Below, one piece after another: positions 51,506 to 62,100 of a DNA stretch of 64,000 nt; the stretch's first letter is position 1; each line of letters starts with the position of its first letter. Origin of the DNA: Rhabditoides inermis (taxonomy: Eukaryota > Nematoda > Chromadorea > Rhabditida > Rhabditidae); assembly GCA_963966185.1 (NCBI GenBank), contig CAWZYM010000032.1, positions 108,501 through 172,500 on the forward strand, in the 5' to 3' direction. The translations under genes were made by a program, and so were the position numbers. Below the pieces are notes generated by a model, which was not told the origin of the DNA, did not search any database, and was given only the letters and a program-made list of their open reading frames with translations.

Positions 51506-51718
51506 ATGCACGTCCCCGTCAGCTGGCTGCAAACTCTACTCGTCTGCGCACTCGCACTCCTATGCGTCTCTGCCCAGGAGGACAACACCATGGGATGGAA
51601 CAAGGTATGGAAGGAGAGAAAAGAGAGGAGAGCGATTATGACGTCATCGAGAATCATGAATTCCTCATTTCAGGCGATCGGATTGTGGGGCAAGCGGAGC
51701 GGATACAACCCAGTGAGT

Positions 51719-51763
<45 letters not shown>

Positions 51764-51984
51764 GCAATACAGAGTATTGTGCTGCAGGTCGGATTGGAGA
51801 AGCGGCCAGCAGACAACTGGTCCAAGCTGAACACTCTGTGGGGCAAGCGATCGGCCGGACCACTCGATCCCACCGACATGTATGACAAGAGGTGCGTATC
51901 CCCCCTCTCTCTCTCCTCATATCACTCATCCCTTCCAGGGCACAATGGCAAATGGCCAACAACCTGTGGGGTCGTCGGCGCTAA
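51506..51984 (+). CDS. nlp-38: W(X6)W-amide (MIP/allatostatin-B type) neuropeptide precursor, NLP-38-like
   Basis: Secreted prepropeptide of 95 residues from four exons. The signal peptide is MHVPVSWLQTLLVCALALLC followed by VSAQ. Three predicted amidated peptides end in LW before GKR or GRR: EDNTMGWNKAIGLW-GKR, PADNWSKLNTLW-GKR and AQWQMANNLW-GRRR. In each, two Trp are separated by six residues, the MIP/allatostatin-B signature. Non-amidated spacers (SGYNPVGLEKR, SAGPLDPTDMYDKR) lie between. The three peptides match the layout of C. elegans NLP-38. Exon borders fall inside or near cleavage sites. Candidate trans-splice acceptors are CCTTGCAG at 51480-51487 and CTCGCAG at 51493-51499. AATAAA lies at 52127..52132. 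Confidence 0.92.
51721..51760. repeat. (GA)n microsatellite in nlp-38 intron 2
   Basis: A GA run filling the intron between the first amidated peptide and the spacer peptide. Confidence 0.88.
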
Positions 51985-52291
51985 CTCGCCCCTCCCTCTC
52001 TCCAGCACCTCCTCCATCTGGTCTGCCATGTAGATACTCACGTACATCTTCTCATACAACTCTCACCACACACTCAACAAGACACTTGATAAATGTTGAT
52101 ATCGTTTTTTTATTCAATAATCTTCGAATAAAAGTGGTATACTATATACAACAGTGGCGAGAAACATGTGGATATGAGTGGAATAACGGGCTAGAATGCT
52201 AGAAGATGAACAAACAGGAACGATTCGGAATCGCGATAACAAAGAATAAAGCAACAATGAGGTATGTGTGAGCGGGATAACAAGTCCGTGT
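51985..52291. other. Convergent 3' region of nlp-38 and NSE4
   Basis: 307 bp between two convergent stop codons. It holds AATAAA at 52127..52132 for the plus-strand gene and TTTATT at ~52108..52113, an AATAAA on the minus strand for NSE4. If both signals are used, the two transcripts overlap by a few tens of bases. Confidence 0.6.
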
Positions 52292-54135
52292 TCAGTCGTG
52301 GATGGCAGCCGTCTCGATTCCCAGAGCGTCGATCATGCCCTACAATCAGCTAATGTTACCCGTTCCTACTTACCCTGCTTACCTCTCCCCTCCTCCCCCA
52401 CTCACCCTCCATATGCACATCGTGTACCCCACCACTCCCTGGTTGGTGGCGGCGTTCGAGCGGTCAGTCACACCCAGGTTGTCCCGCTCCGTCGCAGACA
52501 CGCGGCCTGCACTCAGAGATTGCATGTCTACACCCTCTTCCCTTTCTCTCTCGTGCAAAAGATTCTGTTTTTGATCAAAGAAATCAATATGCATCTTTTG
52601 CACGAGAGCATCCGCGTGAAAGTATAACGGGGCCTTTTTACTCACTCAGCTGCGGCAGACACTCGTCGTCGAGATGGAGACGCACGTGGCCATCCTAAAC
52701 ACACGTCTCGTCTCCTCCCTCAATCCAACAACACCCTATTGTTGTGTACCCATGTTGCATCCGCCTATACCGCACACATCACTCATCTCATTTCCGCCTT
52801 TTCCCATCTCTCGCAACCACGCAACCACAATAACACTTCCCTAAAATCAACACGAGGTGAAGTCGCGTAGAAACAAGCAGTCATCAGCCAACCACCTCTC
52901 TCCATACCTTGATGAGGAAGGTGATGTAGTACATGTTCTCGATAGTCTTCGAGAAGGAGCGGGGGTCGATGACGAAGAGATAGTAGTCGATCGTCTCCGT
53001 GCCCTGTCGCTTCAGCTCCCGCTTGAACGAGCGATGCACAATGTCCAGCTACAACAACACACCATGCACTGCCTGACGAGGGAGGGGGGAGGGGGGTGAC
53101 TGACCTCCTTGCTGACCGACTGCTCGTCGTCGTCGTCCTTGTGGTCCGAGTGCTTCAGCACCACACACGTCTTCTTGGCGTCCGCGTCCTTCTTCGCCCT
53201 CTCCCGCTTCACCTTGACGGCAGTGGGCTCGGGGTCCGACTGGGCAATGAGAGGGCGGCTGAACAACGAGTAACCCACTGGCTGTCCGCCCTCTCTCTTT
53301 CTCTCTCTCGAACTCACACATAGTGGAATCGGGGCGCCACTCCGAGCACATTGACGAAGCGGCGTCCGAGCCACGCCCACTGCGACGCCGTCAGACTGCC
53401 CATCTTCACACTTCCCTCTGCCTAGAGAACATGATCACAACAAGAGTGTTATATAGATGAAGTGGAATGGGTACCTCGTACGCCTCCCTCTCGTCCCGTT
53501 CCTCTTCATCCACGAGAAGGGGGTTGGCTCCGGGGGGCGGGTCGCGGTCCGCCCTCTGCGCGCGCGCATCACCCCTCTCCATGTAGTCCGTCTACAACAC
53601 GCAATGCTGACATATCTCTCAACCCGCAACGAACCAGTTTGTCTGCGTATTCCTTGGCGGTGAGCGTCTTGTCGCAGCGCTGCTCCCTGATCGTGTTGAG
53701 GCGGGTGTTGAACAGCTTGGCCATCTGCTTGATCACCTCCCCGTCCGCCGCCATCTCCTTCCCGTTCGCGCCCATCTACAACACACCACTTGACAGAGTG
53801 AACATCGTGGAAAAAAGCCATTCGTCACTGACCCCGTTGAACTGTCCGTCCTGGTCGTTCATGACCCCCTTGAGGTCTGCGACGGCGTTCGAGTTGAGCT
53901 GTTCGGTGCGGGCATTGTTGTCGTGCAGCTGCGAGCAGATGTCCTTGCACGCGTCGCGGAAGCGCGCCCTGTCGACGAAGTCCTTCTTCGTGTGGCCGCC
54001 CAGATTGACACTCGTCGAGTCGTGGCCGCGCGCCGTCTGCAATGGCCTCATCAAGTACACCCAGAGAGAGTGCACACCCACCTGTTTGCTGGCGCGCTTG
54101 TTCGCTCCCTCATCACCACTGTCCATACGCGCCAT
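52292..54135 (-). CDS. nse-4: SMC5/6 complex kleisin subunit NSE4
   Basis: Kleisin that bridges the SMC5-SMC6 heads and acts in DNA repair and replication. About nine exons. The N-terminal part has an acidic, charged start (MARMDSGDEGANKRASKQ) and DFVDRARFRDACKDIC. The C-terminal winged-helix signature is clear: TIDYYLFVIDPRSFSKTIEN, MYYITFLIKDGHVRLHLDDE and NAATNQGVVGY, matching NSE4 (FVVDPHSFPRTVENIFHVSFII and NQGIIALSY in vertebrates). The middle Lys/Asp-rich segment is poorly conserved. GTTTGAG directly precedes the ATG as a probable trans-splice acceptor. It lies downstream of kinesin-12 on the same strand. Confidence 0.85.
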
Positions 54136-54621
54136 CTCAAACACACCAGCTCAGAAAAAAACATTTAGGTCACACGAAACCCACAAGCAGATTGGCGATA
54201 AAAAATAATAATTGGAATTCAACCAATTTTATTAACAAACAAAAACACAGAGATTTGAAAGCATAAATTTATTCTGGCTCCGAAGTGAAAACACACATTG
54301 CAAAAGCAAGGCTGCATTGACAAAATTTCTATAGTACAGGAAACAAGGAGAATTTAGCACTCCGAACGAAGAATCATTTCAAAACATCAAGCACGATGAA
54401 GTCATAAGTATTTCTAAGATTTCACTCAACTAAACACCAACATTAAAATCCATGGAAAACGTATAGTCTCACATTTACTAAAACTATAAGATCGAGTAGA
54501 GTAAAAGGAAGACAAGGAGAGAGACGGAGGGGGGAGGGGATGGTAACGGGGACAGAGGCGAACCGGGATGACACAGTGTGTAAGAGAAGCTGTGATGGTG
54601 GCACCAAGAGAGTCGAAGGCC
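54136..54621. other. Region between kinesin-12 stop and NSE4 start
   Basis: 486 bp containing the kinesin 3' UTR and NSE4 upstream sequence. TTTATT (AATAAA on the minus strand) occurs at 54228..54233 and 54268..54273. No ORF of note. The spacing is compatible with either separate transcription or a loose operon. Confidence 0.5.
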
Positions 54622-57600
54622 TCAGTTGCGAGCGGCACGGGAGCGAGTGACACGCACGCCGGCAGAGGACGTCGGCGGAGAGTGGTTCTCCCTGTCCTCG
54701 TCCGCTCCCAGGGAGCCCATCGCATGCCCATACTTGGTCATCATCTCCTCCATCTGAGCCACCTTCTTCTGCAACCAACCACACTCATCATCCCCTTCTC
54801 CTCTCTTCTCTACCCACCCTGAGAGCCCTCTTTTCCTCCTGTAGCTTCTGCACCAGCATGATCTTCTGGTTCTGGTTCTGATGGCCGGCCAGCGCCGAAA
54901 TCTCCCCCTCCTTCTTCCTCACCTCCTCCTTCCATTCCTCCAGCTCCTAAACACGTTCCCGTAACTCCACACATTCCTCCATCTCCCGACTCACCTTGCG
55001 AGTGCGTGCGAAGTCGTGCAGGGTGCGCACCATGTCGTCGCTCACCTTCGAGAGCTCCTCTTCCAGCCTGTGCTTCAACCCATCATTCCCCGCCCCTGCC
55101 CTTCCCCCCTCACCTGCGCACAGACGCGTCCTTGTCGCCTATCTCGGCCTGGAACTCGGCAATCTTCCGCTCGAAGCTGCTCTTCTCTCGGGTGTGGCTC
55201 TCGATGGCGGCCGCCTGCTCATTCTCCTTGTCGGCGTGTCTGTCCAGCTCAGCCTGGAGCTCTCTCTCCTTCTCATCCACCAACTCCGAGAGACGAGCCA
55301 GCTCCGGCTGCAATGCTCTCATTGCCCTGTCCTCCCCCTCTCCTCTCTCCCCACCTCTATCCGCTCGCATCTCTCGCGCATCTCGTCCCTCTCCATCTCT
55401 GCTCCCTCCAGCAGCCCCTTGAAGCGGCTCGCCTCCGCCTGCGCCGTCGCCTTCTCCACGTTCGCCACCCGCGAGCTCTGGTGCACCAGCTCCAGCATCT
55501 TCTGCAACACACCATCTCATAGCCTGCCCCTCGCTTTCTCGTCTCCCATCCCACCAGTGTCTCCTCGTTGGTGATCTTCAGGGTGGTGATCTCGTTGTTG
55601 AGTGCATCGAGCTCTGCCTCGAGTCGGCGAGTGACAGCCGTGCCGGACCCGAGCTCCTTCTTGTGTCTCATCTCGGCTGCAGCCAGCTCGTCCTTGTGGA
55701 TGGCGTGCATCTCGTCCAGCATCTTCTCCTTCACCTCCACCTCTGCCTGCCAGCGCGCCAGCTCCTCCGCCATCTCCCCCACATCCGCCTGCGCCTTCTC
55801 GAGCGCCTGCTCTGTCTGCTGGATCGAAGCCGCCTTGTCAGCCAGATGTCCCTCCATCGTCTCCAGCTGCTGCTTGGCAGAGTCGAGGGCAGCTCTCAGA
55901 CTCGCCTCGGCCTCCGCCGCCTTGGCCACCTCACCCCGCAACTCCCTATTCTCCTCAACCAACGTCTTGTTGCGAGCGCCCAGATCCAGAATCGACTCCT
56001 CCCTCGCCGCCATAATCTACAAAAACATCTCTTACTACACCAGCACATGTACATGTGCCACTCGCCTGGTTGAGCTGGTCGACCTCGACTGTCTTGTCGA
56101 GCAGCTCCTGCTCCATCCGGTGCATCTCCTCCATCTCCTTCTCCGCATCGTCCACGACGTTGTTGCTTGGCGTGTGCTCGTCCGCCTCCTCCTGCTGGGG
56201 AGCTTCGTCAAACTCGAGCAGCCTTCCAACGGGACGGAACATAACACTGCGACGTCCGTCTGCCGGCGTGTACATCGTCTCGCGACTGAAACAGGGAATG
56301 ATAACTGTCCTGGGTCAAGGCGGGATGGGAGTACCGCTTCTTGTGTGCCTTCTTCTTCTCAGCGGGGGTCATGGGGACAGCGGCGGCGGCTCCTCCGGGG
56401 AGGGGTGCGCCCATCGAGAGGCGGCGCATGGGAGACGCGAGCTGCGAGTTCCTGTCTGCGAGACGCGCGTTCGCATCGGCCAGCCTCCTGCTGGTCTCCA
56501 TGTGAGCGCACTTCTCCTCCTCGAGCTCGAACTCGAGCTGCAACCACACCCCCCTCACCCACCACTCCCCACATATCCCTCACATCCTCCAAACTCTTTC
56601 TTCGCTTCATTTTCTTTGCCGATCTCATCGTCACATTCGTCTAAACGTTTCTTCGAATCCATTTTCCTTTGCCTACCCACCTGATCAATCTTGATCTTCA
56701 TGTCCATTCCGGCAGCGGGTCTCTCGCTCACAATGATCGGCATCATTGAGTGTAGGCGGGCGTCGACCGACTCCAGGTCGGCCGGGTCGATGCGACCGCG
56801 CACCAGCTCCGATCGGACCATCAGACAGCCACGCAGCTCGCACAGCATCGCATCCTACAACACGCATCATACAGCCGACATGCCAACAGTCACCTCCACT
56901 CCCACAACGCACCTTCTGAGCATTCTGAGCCCTGGACTGATCGAGCTGCTCGCGAAGCACAGCCATCTCGCGCTGGTCGGCTGCAACCCGAACTCGTCAT
57001 GTCCATCCACTACTCTCGTTGCCCCTCCCTCCCCCCCTCACTCACCCAGCTTCTGCTGCTGGAACTCCTCGCGCGCGTCGCTGCGTAGTCGCAGAATCTC
57101 CGCTTTGAGAGCCTGCACAGACTCGCCAGACACGTCCTCAAACAAATACATGATGCAAGTTATACATAGACAATGGACATCATAAACGGTCATTCACCAA
57201 CCTCATTGAAGACAATCGTGTTCGAGATCTCCTTGCAGTTCTGGGCGAATCGAAGTGTCGACTCGGACTCGGCACAGAACCTGAAATTTTCAGAATGATG
57301 AAGGAACATCGAGGAAAAGGCTGACTGGATGTCGGGGTGGAGGTTGACGCAGACGGCGGTGCGGGCGTTGCCTCCGAGCGACTCTCGCAGGAGCATGGTG
57401 AGCCTGCTGTCTCTGTAGGGGATGTGCTTGGTGGGGTCCTTGGCCAACTGGCGGATCACGCGGCCCAGCACAGACAGCGACTGAAACAGGGAATCAGAAG
57501 GCTCTGAGACAGTGAGCGTACCTGGTTGATGTTGCTGGCCTCCTTGAGTCTGTCTCCGGCCGTCTTGGCCTGTGACTGCCGCTCCGATCCGGCGAGGTCG

Positions 57601-58563
57601 ACGAGGTTGAGACGCGCAGTCGTGCTCCTCACCACACCCATGTCCACGTGCTCCGTCTTCAGCTGAAAACACAACACTCGCCATTATTCGACGCATGCCC
57701 CTCCCCCCATCTTCCACGCACCTCTACGATGAGCATGGCGTGGCTGCGGCTGCTCTCTCGGTTCATCGCCGTCTCGGCCACGCGGCGGTTGCCCCAACCG
57801 TCCGTCACCACCTTCAGCAGGTCGGCCGCCGACTCGCACCGCACCTTCTTCACGCCCTCCACGATAGACTGGTGCGCGTTGATGAGGCGCGTCTTCATGA
57901 TCGTCTGCGGGCCACCCTCTTCCAGCAGATCGAAGATGTTGTCGTTGAACAGCTCCACGAAATACGCCTCGCACTCGAACGAAAACATCTCGCTGTTCTG
58001 AAAGCACATACTAAAAAAACAAGCTTCGTGGCACGTACCTCGCGAGCCTTCTTGGCCAACTCGGAAAAGATGAGCTCGGCGGCGCGGGGAATCAGTCCCT
58101 TCAACACCGCGTCCCCAGTCAGCATGCCGTTCGCGTCCATTGGACCTGCAAACAACAAATATGATGGCATCCAAAGTTTTAGTATAACATACCGAGCATA
58201 GTGAAAGTCTTTCCCGATCCGGTCTGTCCGTAGGCGAACAGAGTGCCGTTCACACCATCGATTATGCCAGAGATGATGTGGCGGAACGCCTCGAACACGT
58301 CGCGCTCAAACATCAATATCAATGTCAAATCCTGAAACAACTACATACTTGGGTCGCGTTGCTGCCGAGAACTCCATCGAACTCGTAGTGCTTCTTAGGA
58401 TCAGACAGACCGATCTGAACTCATATGTTAACAACCAAAGGGAGCTGTTCAGGCGACTCACGTCAATCTGTTTTTCTCCGACGATCGTGATGCAGTTTGA
58501 CCTGGCAGCTTGTGCAGATGGTCGAACCCTCGTCAGCACTTTGATGGCCTCTGACGAGACCAT
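54622..58563 (-). CDS. klp-18: Kinesin-12 (KIF15/KLP-18-like) motor protein
   Basis: Plus-end-directed spindle kinesin. The motor domain is N-terminal (start [18 protein letters not shown]) with intact nucleotide motifs: [20 protein letters not shown] and [29 protein letters not shown] and [19 protein letters not shown] agree with the kinesin-12 family ([21 protein letters not shown] in KIF15). A long coiled-coil rod of heptad Glu/Lys/Leu-rich segments follows the motor. The C-terminus ends TRSRAARN. The estimated length of ~900 residues is close to C. elegans KLP-18 and well below vertebrate KIF15. An acceptor CCTTTTCAG lies 9 nt before the ATG. It is divergent from microcephalin. Confidence 0.88.
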
Positions 58564-59137
58564 CGTGGCTGGCTGAAAAGGATTGTGTGCAACTACTGAA
58601 ACCACGCGAAATCGTGAAGCGCGATTAAAATGACGTCCACGACATAACTTACAATTGAAATCAATAACAAATCAATAAACAAATAGAGCGACAATTAAAT
58701 TACGAAAAAAATCTCGAAAATTTTATCAAACATGCACAATACCGGTAGCATTTCCCGCCAGTCGAGTAAACATCGTAAGTACGACCTGTTCAATTTGTTG
58801 AATGCATTTATATATTTTGTATATGATATAACATCATAGCTCTTTAAAACCACAAAACATAGGCAAATTATAGGCAAATAAATTAAAAATTGTATTTATC
58901 CAGTTTGAAATACATTTCAAACACTTTCTATAGTTACTGATATTACGTGGAAAAATTCAAACCGGTGTGGCGGGAATTATGAATATTTCGCAATGCTCCA
59001 ACTACTCAACGCTCAACATCAATCAGCTGAATTGAATGAAAACAACGAACTTGAATTTGCTTGATATGTTTATGTTGTTCTGTTAATATGTATTTCCTGT
59101 TTGTCGTATGTAGTATCTTGTAATCGCTGCATCAGAT
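58564..59137. promoter_or_regulatory. Shared divergent kinesin-12/microcephalin promoter region
   Basis: 574 bp between start codons. TTTCCCGCC at 58751..58759 is a canonical E2F-type site. TTCAAA at 58956..58961 (TTTGAA on the minus strand, CHR) lies 7 nt before GGCGGGAA at 58969..58976, a second E2F-type site. The E2F+CHR pairing repeats that seen upstream of POLA1/TERT and importin alpha. Motifs are seen directly; control by a DREAM-like complex is inference. Confidence 0.58.
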
Positions 59138-62100
59138 ATGACGACGGCGTTCAACTTCCCGGATCTGTCGTTGTCACCTATTCGCGCGTCTCGTTCCACC
59201 CGAACATCTACCAATTCTCGTCGCTCCGAAGACACGGATGCATCCTCCTTTCCCTCCCTCCAAATGCACACATGGAGTGACGAGGAGGAGGAGGAGGAAG
59301 AACATGACGAGCAGCAGCCACGGGCGGAAACGCTTAGGTATACATTCCGTTATAGTTTTCAACTACATATTGTCTATTGAATCATTACAGAATAACGCTG
59401 GACTACTCAGTGTCCGATATGGATTCTCGCCCGGCGCACGAGCCGCGCGGCAGAGTGAGCACCGCCAGCCTCGATTCCACCGCCCCGCCCCCGCCCAAAC
59501 TACTACCAGGTATTCAGATGTGTCTAGTTATTCAGCATTCTTGATTTCAAGATGGTCCTGTGAACTATCCGCCCCTGCCCGATCGGGGTGTTGGCGTGCG
59601 TGTGCTGCCCTCGTTCCTCCTCGACTCCTCTCATGAGATAACCTCAAATGCATCCAATGGTAAGTCCCACCTCCACATGTGTCAACCTCTCTGTAGGCGT
59701 GCCGGACTCGCTGTCCTCTCGTCGTTCTTCTCGCACTGACCGAGATATCTTCGAGACGCCCTCCTCGAACGTGAGCGCCGTGTCGCGCGTCTCCCGACAG
59801 AGCACCCACCGACGGGCCAGTCGTCGACCCACACTCGATCATATCACAGAAGAAGGTATGCATATAAGTCGGTATCATTTGTGTTTTTCGAGCATTTTGA
59901 GCACTTCGTTTTATTGAGGAAATTCGATGAGTGCACCATGAAAATTAAGTTCCATGAAAAAGTTGTAATGCACATTATTGTCAAATCATTGCATTCTAAC
60001 AAACATGCGAAGAAAATTTAGCACTTTCGATAAGATAGACAATTTTGCATTCTGGAAAACACGTGTTGCGAATTTCGTGATGCAAAAGTTTTTCGAAAAA
60101 TAATGAATGCCGATAAAATCTGCTGCACAAGATCGGCGAATTTGGCGACGGCAGAATTCGCTGATCTTTCGTTGACTCTATTTCAGCGAATTTGGCGACG
60201 GCAGAATTCGCTGAACTTTTGTTCCTACATTTCCGCGAATATGGCGAGGGCAGAATACGCTGAACTCCAGTGAACAAAAATTCTGCCACCGAGAGGAATC
60301 GAACCGGCGCCCCGCGTTCACCAACCGTCCATCTTACCAATATACCACCTCCGCTCTCTCTCAGAAGCTGTGAACTGGGGGATGTGTGCGCAAACATCTA
60401 TGTAATTGCGAACATCTGTTTAGCTATTCGCATTCCAAAAGGAAGAACACAGTTCTCGCTGTTGCTGGTATATTAAAACTTAGATGTTTTTTATATACCA
60501 TCAACAGTCGTTTGCATATTTCTTTTTTTCAAAATCATGATGGCGCATGTTTCACAACGTTTTAGTGTTTTAGAATCTCTGTGAACGAGCTGCCATGGTG
60601 TATTGGTAACATTCACGCTTCGTGATCGAGGGACGACGGTTCGATCCCCTCACCGGCCGAACTTTTGTGAAAGCGAATTTGATCCATCGCTGTTCAGCGA
60701 ATTTGGCCATCGCTAAATTCGCGGAAAACACACAAAGTTCAGCGAATTCTGCCGTCGCCAAATTCGCCGAAACCATGCCAATGAAGTTCCACGAATTCTG
60801 TCATCGCAATATTTGCAGATTTGAAAAAGAAGGTTTTTCTTCGCCCGCGAATGTTTTGATAATATTTTGACAACACAAATTCCCCATCCGAATTTTGCCG
60901 ATCACATCGTTTTGTTAAGCATGTTTTGAAATCTGCTACAATGCTGTAGAGGGCGATGAAAGGTCCCGGATAAGGTTGAAAGTAGCACTGTAGCGATACT
61001 CTCGAAAATCACAAATGATACCGACTTATATCATGCAGCCATGCAATCCAACATTGTTTCAGGGACGAACCAATGGCGTTCTGTTGCTGAGGCGGAGTTG
61101 ACTGAAGATGAGGAGGTGGAGGAACGGGGAGGAGCCCAGGAAAGAGACATGCTCGAAAGCCAGCCCCCGCCGCCGTCTCGCTCCCGTCTCGAAGACAGCT
61201 CGGAGCAGGCATTCCAGAATCTCCATAACAAGGTGGACTATCACGAAGTTTCGCGTTGTGCATGTACTCGTTCAGATGCATGAAGTGAGCATCAGCGACT
61301 CTTCTCCGGACACTCTGTCCACCCTGCTTGTGGGGGTGCGCGTTGTGGTGGAGCCGTCGTGTTGCGCCGAGGCGGCGTCGGACGTCCGTCTGCGTCTGCG
61401 GCACATGGGCGCCGTCCTTGCTCGAACCATGTCTCCCTCCGTCACCCATGTCATCTTTGGCGCAGGCGGCAGCAAGACTGTTCTCAGGGAGGCGATGGCA
61501 ATGCGTCCCCGTCCCGCCCTTCTCTCCCCGAAATGGGTACACGAGTGCCACGCGAAGAGGAGAAGACTCGACGAGCAGGCATTCAGTCTCTACGGAGGCA
61601 AGCATCTCATCGACTGCATCCGATGGGCCAGCATCGTGAGTACTCACGAGCTGATATTGATTGATTATTGATGGGATTGCAGCACCATGAGGAGACTAGC
61701 GTGGAGGTGGTGGAGTTGTCGGACGACACGCACGACGCGAGCGGACACGGGCGGCAGTCGCGGGCAGAATCACTCGATGAGCTCACCTTCGACCAGCCGA
61801 TGACTGCCACGCAGATGCTCGCCAAGATCGACATACTCTCGAAGCGGCTCGAGGACTGTGGTGGGTAGATGATCATGATGGGGGAGGAGATCTTCCCTTG
61901 CAGCCCCGGACTTGCTTAATCACAGCATGCGCTGCTCCAGTCGCTGCGCCCGCGTCTCTCACGGACATACAAACAAACGTGAGGTGTTTTTTTCGTTGCA
62001 TGAATCTTTCGCATGCTTTCAGCCAAAACGACAACGGCCGCTACGAATACGTCGCGTGTAAAGGTGAGTGTGGGTGTTCATTGTGATGGGAGGAAGGGTG

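Larger units (their letters stand above)
59865..61028. mobile_element. 1164-bp TIR element (Tc1/mariner-type MITE) in microcephalin intron 4
   Basis: The two ends are 28-bp inverted repeats (59865..59892 and 61001..61028) beginning TAAGTCGGTATCATTTGTG, with 27 of 28 positions matching. Each end is flanked by TA (59863-59864 and 61029-61030), the Tc1/mariner target duplication. Removal restores a ~43-nt intron. No transposase frame is present, so it is non-autonomous. Two SINE-like units are nested inside. Confidence 0.8.

Noticed and set aside
60589..60662. Possible functional tRNA genes at 60589-60662 (+) and 60290-60356 (-)
   Set aside because: A and B boxes are good, but the acceptor stems do not pair, anticodon arms are malformed and T stems have mismatches; they are better read as SINE heads.
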